Shown here: piece by piece, positions 22,037 to 34,450 of the stretch
How the letters are laid out: each line of letters opens with the position of its first letter
Numbering within the stretch: position 1 is the first letter of the stretch
Assembly (NCBI GenBank): GCA_021234155.1
Contig: JAJEKV010000079.1
Coordinates: 3,260,261 to 3,324,260 of the forward strand
DNA length: 64,000 nt
Direction: 5' to 3'
Source of the DNA: Isoetes taiwanensis
Taxonomy: Eukaryota > Streptophyta > Lycopodiopsida > Isoetales > Isoetaceae
Notes under the pieces: model-generated
What the model was told of the DNA's origin: nothing
Database searches by the model: none
Seen by the model: the letters and a program-made list of their open reading frames with translations, nothing else
Position numbers and translations under genes: made by a program

Positions 22037-23200
22037 ATGACAGCACTGGAAAAAGCCAACGAGGTTAAAAAATTAACTTTTGAGGAGATTCAAGATATTG
22101 ATGATGACGAAGAGGAAGACCCATTTGGGGAGAACGTACTCTCTAAAAAAGACAAAGAGACCCTTAAAGGCAGGACCACGGGAGGTAATAAGATTGATAA
22201 GGACTTCAACTTTAATCTTGCTAATTGTCACAGGTTTCCTATTAAGCTCCAAAGAATTGTGGAAAGCTATTTTGTTTTATACAATCAGGGGATATGGAGA
22301 TCCAAGAACTTTGGAGCCTTAGCATCTATTACGGAGGAAGCTTGGATTACCCTACGTAATATTACACCTGCACAACTGGCTGCTGCTAGGGCTGCTGCTT
22401 ATAAGATGGATAAGCTGGTCAAACAAGAAAGGGTTAAATTTCAGATCGACCACAGGTTCTTTGACAAGACTTGTGAAAAAACTGAGTTCATTTACATTAA
22501 TCAGAAAGGCCATATGGCATATCCTAGTGAACGAAGGGGAGACTTCTATCTGAAACGAATATGGAGAACATTTTGCCCCTATTTCAAATGCATTTGAGAA
22601 CCTACAAGGGGTAATGTCAACAATAATAAGTGCAGGGACAATATGACTTGGCTTGACCAAGCAATCTGGTATATGTTTAATAATTTGGATGAGATATATC
22701 CTGATATGACTGTGGTTGGCCAAATGGTTGCCTTCAGAACATGCATTAAGACTACTTTGAAAACCAGTATGATGGCCTTTCTTTCATATCTAGTGGCCAG
22801 ACATATGCTAATTGATATGGCATTTCAAATGGCAGTAGACCCATGGGCTGATTTTAAATTAAGCAGATCTAAGTGCATGCTGGTAGACATCTGCGAGAAA
22901 AGTATCAAACCTCAATCTTTCCTTAAATAAAATGAGGGGGCAACAAGCAATAGTAGTGGAAGAGTTAGTAAGTATGGCAAATCTGCATCTAAGAGTCGTA
23001 CCAGCTATAATAGCAAGGTCATTGGACCTCCCAGGATCACTATGGCACCTACTAAAGCCATTACTAATGCTTCAGAAAGTGAAACAATTGAATGTTTGAA
23101 TACTCCTACTAATATAGGACATTCTGTTACTAAAGGCAGCAAACTAGGACTGGATAAAAACAAGGATGAGACGGTACAAAAGTTGACATATTACAAGTAA
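22037..23200 (+). pseudogene. unrecognised 388-codon frame with two in-frame stops
   Basis: One reading frame stays open from the ATG at 22,037 to the TAA at 23,198-23,200, except for a TGA at 22,595 and a TAA at 22,928. That is far longer than chance in AT-rich DNA. The first 186 codons have an acidic N-terminus (DIDDDEEEDPF) and then a mixed helical region (ITPAQLAAARAAAYKMDKL). The middle section (after the TGA) has WLDQAIWYMFNN and MMAFLSYLVARHMLI. The last 90 codons are Ser/Thr/Lys-rich and probably disordered. I do not recognise it. Its size and layout would fit a nucleocapsid- or gag-like protein, such as an endogenised plant negative-strand RNA virus nucleocapsid, but no motif proves this. 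A host gene relic is equally possible. Confidence 0.5.
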
Positions 23201-26200
23201 TCTCGGTGAGTCATGATCAGACCACTTATTACTATGCATGGAATGAATTTTCTTTAATATGCTTCTTATACATTGTTACATTAGTTGATATGATTGATGT
23301 ACTTATGAGGAAAATAGAACATTGTTCTGAATATAACAAAGCTATCCAAACATATGCCACTTGGCCCACTTAAATATTCTATCCTTGATAAAATTATGTG
23401 TCATGTGAAATTTGAGCAGAAGTATAGGTCTTTATACAGTAAATCTGCTAAGGCCCAGGGGATTAGTGACCACATCTTGGCTCCCCTGGACTAATGAGGA
23501 TTCATACGAGCATTCATGAGAAGCAGTGGCAGTGAATGCAAGTAAAGGGCATCGAAGTTGAAAAGGGGCGCTGCCAGCATTTGATGTGCTTAAAATCAAA
23601 AGTTAGGTCTTCTCTCAATTTGATATTTGGAGCGTGCAAAAGGAGCATGCAAAAGCTATTTTCTTTTCCTAGTACTGAGTGCAGGCAGAGCAGGGATCGG
23701 TTTCTCTCCAGCGATCTGTCTCATCCTTAATTCGTCAGGAGCAAATCTTTTAAAATAATCCTCCGAACCAGGTTTGAAAATTGGATTCGTCTGGAACCTG
23801 CGTGGATTAGTAGGTTTGTGTTTTTTCTATTCACTATTTTAGCTTGGGCTACATCTGTGCCCGCAATACCGGTTATCTCTGAGTAAGATCCCCAACAAAT
23901 TAGGCATTGTCTTCTCTCTTTGGATCTTATCAGGAGAGGTTGACCTCCTTTTTCAATTTAACTACTTCCGTCTCCAGGTCTTCACCTGTGAACCGTAACC
24001 CATCTTGGCCAAAGAACAGTTGATCCTTGGCTCTGTACGCCCGACCTTTCCTCTCGAACCTCCAGGCTTTTCGTTCCTTATCGTATTTTGCCAATTTGGC
24101 TTTTTGATTGATTTACATGGGTCACAACTATATCAATAACAAGATCTGGCCAGCTCTGCATGTTGCTCCATTTTCTCAAAATTTGCCTTCCTAGTCTGGT
24201 CGAATTTGCATCTTCAAATTGGCCTTCTGGTCTTGTTGAAATTTTGCACATGTTTTCTGTGTTTTGCAGCTCTCGGGTGCTGATTCTTACCCTCTGTGAT
24301 ATATTCGCCATCGAATCAGATGAATCGAGCAAGATCTGGCTCTGTGTTCTTGATTAATCTTTGATCTGCTTTGTCCTTTCGATTGGCTTTAATTGGCCCA
24401 ACCAATATCGACATGCCACATCATCTCATTTGCTTAGCTAAGTGTAATTTAGAACGTTTCTTCTCGACCTTTCTGTTTTCTTGACCCCTCTTGCTCCGCT
24501 AGGTTCATTTTAAGTCGAGGAAAATTCAGGTTTTTGCCGTGCCCGCATTTCTCTAGCCAACACTGGTCCTACGCGCCTTGGTCCCATCATGTTTGATATT
24601 TAGTCCTTCATATTTCCACCAAATCCTCACGTTGAATTTGTTATTTTTCTATTCATCTATTGACTACGGTTGTTATCACATTTTCGATTGACGGTACTGC
24701 CCCATGGTTTCTTTCTCCTCTGTTTTCTTCAGGTTTGGCTCTTCTAATAAATTGGTATTGAGATTTTTTTTTAGATACATGTCCCTATTCGCTATTTTTA
24801 CATGCCGCAATTAGTTGGCTATCATTCCATGGCACCATTTATATTTTTTCGAGGTGTTGTATTCCTTTGTGTGGTACATTTCCCTAACTTTGGGATGGAA
24901 CCTTTGCAACCTCAAACTCCACCGTTATAGTTTTGCCACAGTGTTATTCAATGCACTTGTTTCTCGAATGACTTGCTTTCCGGAGATCGTTTTTGCCATG
25001 CAACCGCCTTTATCTCTATGCATCACTATCGATTCACCACCTTAAACATTCGTTTGTGAACATGCCACACATCTACCTATAAACATCTATCATTTCCCTA
25101 GCTAACAATTTTCTTCATTTGAGCCTTTATTTCAGCCCTTTTAGCTCCTCTACATTCATTCCTTTATTTGAACCCCTACGTTTCTCAACCCAATAAATCA
25201 CTGCTTTGAGTTTGTGATTCTGGTGGATGTTAAAAAAATCTATTCTATTCTATTCTATGGTATTTTTTTAACAGGCATCTTTATTTTATTTTATTTTTTT
25301 GTAAGGTATAGTTTGTGTTGCCTTATCCTCAACCAACTACTACAAATATTTTGGTTTTGAAAATGTTGAAAATTTCTAACTCTTGTGGTGCTCCATTATT
25401 TTATTCGATTCATTTATGCCTCTACAGTTGAACTCATATTACTATGTCATAATTAATATTGGGATTTTCTTTTGATAAACTTGACTTTCTACAGGAAAAT
25501 GTTGTCTAAGCAATTTTCCCTCTTCTGCATATACTCTATGTTCCCTTTGTTAAGCAATTTCTTGGACTGATATCTCTGCCACCATTTCATCATGTGGTGG
25601 CTCATTCAATTTTGTCTAGATACATGCATATGGGTATTGATTATTTTAGACTATGTAGAGATATGTCCTATGCTTTCTAAAGTGGTTTCACATAGTTTTG
25701 AGGCTTTTTTTGTCAAAAGGGGTTCTAAACTTATTTACTTCCATGTATTCAATGGTTCTTGGACATATGCTATAGATATATTTTACAGTGCCTTTACATA
25801 TACATTGTCCGACATTCCACACAACCTGCTTTTGCTTGATCTATTTTTGTAGCTAGAGTTGGGATTCTATTTTGGGACAGTTATTTCTTGGACCATTTCA
25901 TTCATCCTCTTGAGGGTTTATGGTTTGGGGATCTTGTGGCATGTTGAAGTGGTGAGTTGCAAATTGTATAGAGTACGTATACTCGAATTCATCACTGGTA
26001 TTTGTTTTTATGATTTTTCTACAATGAGCTTGGTTCATTTCTACAAGCTATTTTAGGGTAATAAAGGTTCTCCCGACCTTTTGTGCCTTATGCATTAGAC
26101 GGGGTAAGTTGTTATTTCTTTTGAATGGTATCTCTTGGATAAGGTTTTGGTCTCTCCAAGCTTAGCTATGGTATCCCACCTCACGTATAGTAGCTGGAGA

Positions 26201-26440
26201 TTTCACCATTTACATTGCTCCTTTGTTTCATGACCAATCCTTTGATTCCTTCTCTCTGATGAAGTTGTTAATTCCTGCCACCATGACTCCGCTGCCTATG
26301 TTTAACTTGAAGGTTGATGCAAGTTCTTTAATAGCATAATCAATCAATCTTGTTAATTTGGGATTTTCTGGTCTGAAGGAAAATGTTTTTGGAATTTTTT
26401 TTTAATTGATTTCCTAAGATTTTGTGGGTTTGCGGCCGCC
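23201..26440. other. T-rich non-coding region
   Basis: No gene was recognised. The plus strand is strongly T-rich, with short open stretches of hydrophobic composition that are composition artefacts. A TTCTA/CTATT microsatellite lies near 25,236-25,258, and a similar one at 35,945-35,982 in a similar T-rich context, so the two regions may be related repeats. Confidence 0.5.
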
Positions 26441-29400
26441 AGAAAAAAAAACCGATTTCCGGAAATCAGGAAAAAAAAAATTGGTATGATTTCCATTTTC
26501 CCTAACCCCGAGCAGATCGATTTGCCCCCTTCATTTTTTATTCAGGGTTATAGGGTTATGGGGGTTTAGAGTTCCGTGGCAATTCGTTAGAAGGGCGAGA
26601 TCCAGTTTTGGAAATAAGGAGGCAGAGGTCGTTTCTACAGATTAGACCATCGGTGTTCTTATCAAAAGCTGTAAAAATCTTGCACAATTCAAGCTAGAAA
26701 GACGAAGATTTTGCCATGGACTCGATTCCGACGATTTGCGATCAAAAAAATGCTGGGATTGGGGCAATAAAGTTTTCTGACAATCTGATCCGGATGGCTT
26801 GCCTCCACGGTTGGTGCATCTTCTTGCTCTTTTGATTACCGTAGTTAGCATGTTGGATCAAAATCCGTCGGGATAATGCCATGTGCAGGACAATTCGAGC
26901 TCCGAATATTTTTGGTAGCCTTGGGATCGATGGATCTGCATGGAGGGAGAACAAGTTGCAGAAGGAGGTAAACGAACTTCTATCTCTTTTCACCGGAATA
27001 TGATGGGAGCTTTTTGAATATAAAAAAAACAAGGCATCCAAGGCTCTGATGAGGGTAAAAGAAATAACATAATTTTTTGGGTTCTTTCTTTTAATTGCAT
27101 AGGCGGCACAGCCTGAAAGTCCATGATTGCTAACGATCCTGGTAAGAGACTTTCTTGGCCAAATTAGGCACCTGTTTGTGGGAGATTATGTTTCCACTGT
27201 CTGCCAAGTTTAGGTATGAAATATGACAATTTCAGGCCATTTGTGATTCCTCTAAGAGCTGCTTGGATGAGCTTGCCAAGGTAAACTTAATGTTCTTTTT
27301 CATTTTCTCAATTCCATGATTTACTGATTCGGGGTTCATGGGTAGATATTTGCAACAATAAGTTGTATTTGAATTTTCCAGCCTGTTTGTTGATTATCAA
27401 GATTCGTGCGTTGCATGATATATCAAGAAATCTTGACATATAGAATCACATGTTCTTTGCATCTTTCATTAGGAGAATATATGAAATAATAATGGTTGGA
27501 AACAAAGATCTACTATCGTCGGGGATGTTATGTGCAGATGCTCTGTATCTTATCCATGTTCTTTATGTAGGTCATGGCATAGGCGGAATAAGCATACAAG
27601 AAAACCCAAGAGCCAAGTAGCTAAGTCGCTGCTCAGAGTTCAAGTCTCCAAGGAGGTCAACTCATGCACATTAGATTATTGATGCAGGAAAATATTGCAC
27701 AATTGATCAGGCCAAGGACAAAGAGATTGCTGGCCTATGGATGTGGTTTCGACTACAGATTAAAAAGCTCTAGCTGCATGGATGGCTGCTGCAGCTCTTT
27801 GTTCGTGCATGGATCTTTTGTCGTGCAGAAGTTTCCATGTTTTGCATTGCATGTTCTTGCAAAGATGCAGGCAATGTTTTTTGCGTAATGGTCGAATTCT
27901 TCTTGGGCTACTAATTTTCGAAGCAATCCAACACAGTGTGGAGTTTGAGCTTCTTTCTGCTACATTCGTAAGTATATCCATTGATTTATTTCAAATTCCT
28001 GCCCGATGCATTTGCAAATGTCTTTATCTGTGTTCTTGGGTCAAACTTTCCTGTGTTGTTGTACAAGGTATTGCAGAAAGATTCATCCACATCCACCAAA
28101 GGATATAGGTTAGTGTTTGGTACATGAATGCTTGGTACATGAATGCTGATCGTGTTTTACCCTATTATACAAACTGTACATGATCCTGTCGACCAAACAA
28201 GAACTTTAGTCCTGTAACAATCCTTTTTATTCTTATCTACTTCTGCAAGAAGCATGCAGAAAGTTCAATCCGGCTTGCCACCTTTGCTTATATTATTTCA
28301 TCCTTCGTTTCTCCAGTTTAAAATGAGGCATAATCTTTATTTGATGGACCTTTTCTCCAAATGTAATTGACCTGTATGTGATTTATAGATGACCCGATAT
28401 AAAAAGAATGCTACTTTGCTGCAGTGGTATGTCCAGGTATTTAGTGCTAGAATTATTTGTATGTTATTTTTTGTGGGACATTCTATAGAACATGAGCTAT
28501 CAATTAATATTTGAGCATTGCTATGTTCTTTTTCTAAAAGTTTGTGAGTTTTGTGGCAGGAATATTCAAGTAAACAAAGATTGTAATATTTTTCTGCTGC
28601 GTGCCTCAACGAAAGGTATTGGTATGTTCCTTTTCAACTATTTGTATAATTCCTGATAGAACTTTATAGAGAATGCCCCACTCCTGTGACCATGTCGCAT
28701 CAACAATATCTTAACTCTATGACAATGTTTACATATTCAGGTTATATTCAGGTCTTACAATTTTTTTCTTTAGCTCTTTCAGGATTATCATCGTCTGCTA
28801 ATTATGTGTTTGAAATTTAGGTTCATCTCCACTTTGGAGTTCACAAAACTTGAAAGATGAATTGGATATCTTCGCATTTGAATCTTCAGCCCTTTTCTAG
28901 GATCTTTAAATCCAATTTGTTTACTTTAATTCTCAAAGGCATTCACACGGTTGCTTCAACACGTGAATACTACCAATGATATTATTTTGAGAAGGTTCTA
29001 ATACTCTGCAAGTACAAAAACTCAATTCCATTATCTATTTGAAAGATCTAACAAATGCATTGGCACATTGAAAATCCTATTCAATAGTTAATTACAAAAA
29101 GTGGAGATGAGATGTTGTGGACGCAATATTGTTGGCTTTGTATTATTGTTTTCATCTTTTCTCTTTGTTCTTGTGGTCTCAAGATGAGAACTTAATTGTC
29201 CTGAGATATTTTGCTCTTTCATCTATTCATTCGTCCTTCTGGAGGCTGAAGCAGAGCTGAAGGTAGGACTTTAAGCCCTGCTAAGTTTTTGGAATAATTG
29301 GTCAGGAGATCTCATATATTTTCTCAAAGAAAGACTTTTGGAGGCATGGCTGGGCAGGTTTGGGTCTGATCCTCATGCAAATGTCTTCAATTTGATCATC

Positions 29401-30300
29401 TCAGGGGTAATGTATTATCTTTGATGATTCAGTTGACGTTTAACTCTGAGAATATCTAAAATCTTCATGTAGTCTGAAGGGATTGGGATGGTGTTAGAGT
29501 CGGCAGAGAAGGCCCAGCTGGTGCTTGCATATTATAAAACATCAGTGATATAATCTCAGAGAAGATTACATTTTGGCAGGAGATATGGATGATGCACACA
29601 TTTAATTTAATCTGTTGTCTGCCACATCTTGCAACTACCATCAAGGTACAGAAGGGAGTTTACTTATCTTTACTGAGGTGTAGAATCTGTTGTTATAAAT
29701 ACACCTGGAACAAAAAAGCGATGGTAAGCATGCTCCAACTCATTCTTCTGTATTTCATTCTAAAGCCAGAGGAAAATCCAAGGAAGGGGATGGAAGGAGA
29801 GACACTGCATATGATGAGGGGAGTCCTCTTCTTCAACTTTTCATGATATTGCATCAAAATTTTGGTGCTTCAAAGATGCCTCAGAAGTTATGTTTGGATA
29901 ATTGGGAGTGGTTATCAGATTGACTTCTACTGGCTGTGGAGGATGCCACCTATGTTCTAGGATTATAAATCAATCTGCATCTCACAGTTTGATAAGATAA
30001 ACCTATCTGCATCTTACAGTTCGATAAGCTAAATCTGTATGTTCTAGAAGAGAGTGAATCATGTTAACTTCTTAGCACAAGGCCATATTTGCAGATGGTG
30101 CTTATTGTATCTTTCATTGGTCACGTATACATCCATTTTGAGGAGAATGAATTGAGTTTTGTTAGTACTTGTGAATGGTCCTTTGTACTGCCTGTGCATA
30201 ATTTTGTATCTGGATATGCAAGGAGAGAGTAGAATATCATGTTGACATCACATGGAATGTCTTCGCAGCCATATATTTCTATTCAAATATAGCCTAAAAG
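26441..30300 (+). other. possible decayed or non-coding spliced transcript
   Basis: No long ORF, but several plus-strand blocks look like exons with splice signals on both sides. Examples: 27,237-27,281, preceded by TTTCAG and followed by GTAAAC, reading AICDSSKSCLDELAK; a block ending GCAGAGCTGAAG/GTAGG near 29,262; 29,472-29,578, reading SEGIGMVLESAEKAQLVLAY; and 29,581-29,645, ending at GTACAG. The blocks could not be joined into one frame. Candidates are a long non-coding RNA or a decayed gene. No function is assigned. Confidence 0.25.
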
Positions 30301-30330
30301 AGGAACTTGAAGTATAAGCCATATGTGACT

Positions 30331-30384
30331 GCAATACTAAGTTCGGATCAATTGCATGCAATACTAAGTTCGGATCAATTGCAT
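30331..30384 (+). repeat. 27-bp tandem duplication
   Basis: The unit starting GCAATACTAAGTTCGGATCA occurs twice back to back (30,331-30,357 and 30,358-30,384) with no mismatch. Confidence 0.95.
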
Positions 30385-30434
30385 GGCAAAAATCATTAGC
30401 ATTTAGATGTTAGTTTACGTGGCACAATCTGTTA

Positions 30435-30579
30435 GCATTTACATGTTTGGTGTAGGTAGACATATTAGGTTAGGTGCCACAATTGGTTAGCGCACACAAT
30501 GGTGACAGCATTTACATGTTTGGTGTAGGTAGACATATTAGGTTAGGTGCCACAATTGGTTAGCGCACACAATGGTGAC
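30435..30579 (+). repeat. 73-bp tandem duplication
   Basis: The unit starting GCATTTACATGTTTGGTGTA occurs at 30,435-30,507 and 30,508-30,579, identical over its length. It ends 43 bases left of the Helitron start. Confidence 0.95.
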
Positions 30580-30622
30580 GTAGGTAAACATTACATTTTG
30601 TTATATTTAGTGTGAACACTCA

Positions 30623-31567
30623 TCCTATATAACACGTGTTGTGCTTGCTTGCCAAACCAATTTTATGCTTGCTCCATGCTTTTTAAATTGTTGTATGATA
30701 TTATAATTGCTTATAGTATAATTGTTGAACGAGAATAAACAATACAACATATAAGGTACATTTTCAATTAGCTAGGCCTCCTCTCACGCTTGCCCACTTG
30801 GCATAGGATCACTTGCATGCAATCTTTTGCTCGCTTACTAAGATGCCATAATACAGTAGAATTTAACCAGCACTACAATCCTCAAATCCGAAGTAGCATG
30901 TCATTCAAGATGATAGCTAAAATCTATGCCGAACGACAAACACTGGAAGTCGCATGGCAAATGGGAATCATTTCACACCTTGCAATTTGCAATCATGGAG
31001 CATGGAGGATAAGATTGCCCAGATTGAAATAATACCAAAAAAATTGGTCTCCAATTTTGGAATCACAAAAATATTTTCCGGCCACCAAGCCACCAACAAT
31101 ATTAGGAAATCACCCTAAAAGAGAGAACAAAAAAATTTATCCACCAAACCAAAAAATCCCAAATCAAAAAACCTCCATGTGTTATCTAAAGTAGTTATTA
31201 CAACCCAACAATGACAGGCATATTCTTATCATATCTCTAAAATTCACTTCTTTCTAGCAAAGATGTATCATTGTTCCAGAGCATGTTTCAAATCATGCCA
31301 AAACATTTGCTCCATATATTCTGCATACATTGACACATTTTTTGTATGACATTTCTATTCATTTCATACCATGATCCATTTCACTGTGTATCTAGAGATG
31401 AATTCTTTGGCATTTGTATTACATAATAAAACAACACAAAAACACACAATAATGCCCCTCACACACACATTCACAAAAACTGCCATATTCTTTAGAGAAG
31501 CGAACAATCAAACAACCACCCTTGCAATATTGTAGCAAAGCCCGGCAACGCCGGGCACCATAACTAG
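30623..31567 (+). mobile_element. non-autonomous Helitron candidate (945 bp)
   Basis: The left end reads A/TCCTATATAAC, a typical plant Helitron 5' terminus beginning TC after an A. The right end has a perfect 7-bp stem hairpin, GCCCGGC-AAC-GCCGGGC (31,540-31,556), then seven bases, then CTAG (31,564-31,567) followed by T. Hairpin plus CTRR, with insertion between A and T, is the defining Helitron 3' structure. There is no target duplication, as expected. No Rep/helicase coding lies inside; the ORF at 30,790-31,032 has no recognisable domain. Confidence 0.7.
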
Positions 31568-32509
31568 TAAATAGTTATAATCTATCTCAGCAAGTGCCTG
31601 TCAACATTCACAAACAGTTTTAGTCGTTGGGGATTTAAGTTAACAAGACTATGAACACGGGGTAACATTTGGAAAAATCCTACACATTCTTTATGTCTCC
31701 TTTCACATCTCAAATGCTTATGTGGCATCATATATTATTCATGGGTTGTGTATGCCCTCTTTTTCTATAAAAAAATAACCATTGGCTTCATCTTTTATTC
31801 AACTAGAACCAATAAATGGTGTGTATAATATCAAAATCTAGCCACATATCGATGTCATTTTTTTTTTTGGCATTCCCAGCATTTACACATCAAGAATGGT
31901 GTTTGTCTCTCAACATTTCTTAGAAATGGCCATTCTTATTTAGTCTTTTGTTAATTTCATTTGCATCAACTAATGGGAATCTTGCATTAAAGAATATATA
32001 TGGATGTCATAGATGTGCATGTATGCACACTCTCAATCGAAGTCAATTGATAATTAACAATATGAGGAAACACATGCATATGATTGTTATTAATAATTAT
32101 GAGATTTCAATTCATATATTAGCACTCCATTCTATATATAGACACATTTTATCCACATTTCATCTGTCAAATCCATACGTCTACCCATTCGACATGACCA
32201 CAACTAATGTCCATAAATACATTCAACACATCTACGATGCCGGGCACACGTTTCTAGTACCTGTTAAAATGGTTTATTGTGTGGTGCTTCAAACTAACAT
32301 AGATTAACATGCATTGTTTTTGGGATAATTGATGTGCATGCGTGTGGCGTGGCATTTATATGGCGCCTTGGTTGGGTTTTAAATTCATAGTTGGAGTCTC
32401 TTCCAGAAGTTGGATTGGAATCTATTAGGATGATGGCGACGCCTCTATTCTTAACATGTGAGGTGGCTTCGCATGGTTCTAGATTTCTTATTGTTTTTTC
32501 ATGAGATGC
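31568..32509. other. no gene seen
   Basis: The only long open stretch (31,948-32,307, 119 codons) shows no domain. GCCGGGCAC followed by CTAGT near 32,239-32,258 resembles half of a Helitron 3' end but lacks the opposite hairpin arm. Confidence 0.4.
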
Positions 32510-32535
32510 TTTTTTTTTTTTTTTTTTTTTTTTTT

Positions 32536-34035
32536 GAGGTTAAGGCAGGTTGATATTACATGCAAAAAGAGGTTACATGAATATGTACAGCAATTGCATA
32601 AGGAGGAACCTTAGCAATGCTTACTTGTCCCAAGAAGGGACTGAAGAAGGCATAGCACAGCTAGATATTCAAAATTTCTTTGTACCGGCTAGACAAAAAG
32701 ATCGGATCGATCGGATGTCCGTAATAGTTCAAGGCGAAAAAAACGAGCGGGGAAGTTTCTACTCATAGCCCAAAACAAACTCCAATGGATCGACCTGGAC
32801 AATATGGTACTGTCTCAAGCTCATCAAGATCCAAAGGGGTATGGACCATTGATTTCAGAGGTGATGTCAAAGTGCGCCTCCCATTTTGCAGCAAAGTAAA
32901 TCTTGGATCGTTCCACCACCAAAGATCTTCATCATCGAATGACTCCCAAAGTCATGCGAGCCAAAATGTGCCGCTTCATGTGAACCATCTTGGCCTTGAT
33001 TACCTCCCTTGTCCCTTTGCTCAAAAGTTGGGTTTAGGATCATATCTTCCATGAGAAGGGGGATAACCATATCATAATGCTTTCGGTCACAAAATCTGTC
33101 AATGTCAACATATCGCATCGAGGAGATAGCAAGTTTAAAGAAAGCATAAAACCATGGTAATTCCCTAAAGAATCCCAATTTACGTCATATCTTGAGCCCT
33201 TGCTTCTTCTATGTGCTATAGTCGTCTCAACCCGGAGGATTGAAAAGCGAGGCTTTGATCCAATTGAGATTAAATGTTTTGTGATCATGAACAATTACGT
33301 TTTACGTGCTTCCAAATGGACCATAGGGCGAGTTCTCAAAGTACCACGAGAAGGCACTAGGGAAACTTAGAAAGTCAAAAAATTCTTGTGAAGATGAACC
33401 CGAGTGGACTTACAGAGATTTTTTGCCCGAGCGAGAAAAGGCGAAGCCTCGAACGCGAAAGACAAGCAAATTGGATTACGGAAGGCGGCAGCCCTAACGG
33501 GCAAATATTGGACTGAGCAGCCTTATATTTTGATATTCTCTCATTAGTGGACAAACTCGATTCGAAGCCATCTAAAAGAAGAATCTTTTTTGCACAATGT
33601 GCCCGCCATCCATCAATGATTATTTTGATTGCCTCATCTTTGAGTGCAACCCATTTTGTAGTGACCTTAAGATCGGAAGGTTGAATGATCATTTTGTATA
33701 TCTTGGACACATTGTATCTCTTTTTTCCTTCACTGACTCCATGAAATAGGATCCATTGAATCTTCCCGGTTGCTCAAGGAACTAGAGATGTCGAGAAAAT
33801 CTTTTGTTGACACGTATATCGATTCTTGCAACCGGCTCATGCGGGTAAGCCAATTGCCATTACAATCAAGATCAGCTATAGTTTTGAGACACGCATCACT
33901 CCATTCTTTATATTTTCGGATGTTTGAGAGCCAAGCATCCCGCCTCTCAATAGGAAGTAAATTGTGATGCCAAAAGAAATGAAATTTGGAACTAACCTTA
34001 TGAAGATTATGCATGAAAACAATGAGAGACTTCAT
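32536..34035 (-). pseudogene. LINE 1 ORF2 C-terminal region and 3' end
   Basis: Minus-strand pieces 33,730-34,035, 33,375-33,710 and 32,867-33,178 carry plant LINE-like C-terminal sequence but are in different frames (for example WHHNLLPIERRDAW, resembling the W-x-x-L-P-x-x-x-R zinc-binding region, and KDEAIKIIIDGWRAHCAKK). CAG and CTG are conspicuously rare here compared with the RT to the right, so some breaks may be sequencing errors. Confidence 0.55.
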
Positions 34036-34144
34036 TCCGGGCCTCTAAAAGCCTCCTCATGATAGAAGATGTATGGGGCCGGTTGTTAAGCGGTAGAAGG
34101 CGAATCACGGGAGCTGATGTTGAATTGAATTGCTTCCCACAGGT

Positions 34145-34450
34145 TTAGTTCTTTGAACCCGATTGACGATAAAGGCCATGGCGGGAGAAAGGTGAGGAGA
34201 CCATAAAGCACGCCCGGATCAATTTTGCGGCTAAAGCCCGAGCCTGTTTGAGCAGATCCTTGCATCCCGGGCCCCTAGAATCCTTGGGAGTAGTGAGATT
34301 ACGCCAAGCAACTTTATAGTCCCCTTGCCATATAAACTTTCTAATGGCGGTGCGAATTTCTCGATAGGTTGCTTTGTCACCACAATTGCGAGATGAAAAA
34401 ATAAATGTGCGTGCTAGTGATTCTTGTGTTGGCAATTTCAACCCTTTCAC
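34145..34450 (-). pseudogene. LINE 1 RT C-terminal segment
   Basis: The segment FIWQGDYKVAWRNLTTPKDS followed by LLKQARALAAKLIRAC matches the 'F-W-G ... W ... PK ... GLG ... N.ALL.KW' region of plant LINE ORF2, downstream of the polymerase. It is in a different frame from the RT and meets it at 34,447-34,450. Confidence 0.75.

Noticed and set aside
22352-22723. 123-codon minus-strand ORF
   Set aside because: It is antisense to the longer 22,037-23,200 frame, which has more protein-like composition.
26441-30300. a confident multi-exon gene
   Set aside because: Exon-like blocks with splice signals exist, but they cannot be joined into one frame and no domain is recognised.
32239-32258. second Helitron 3' end
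   Set aside because: GCCGGGCAC followed by CTAGT is present, but the matching upstream hairpin arm is missing.
32510-32535. long T run as a terminator or promoter element
   Set aside because: It is better explained as the poly(A) tail of the minus-strand LINE 1.
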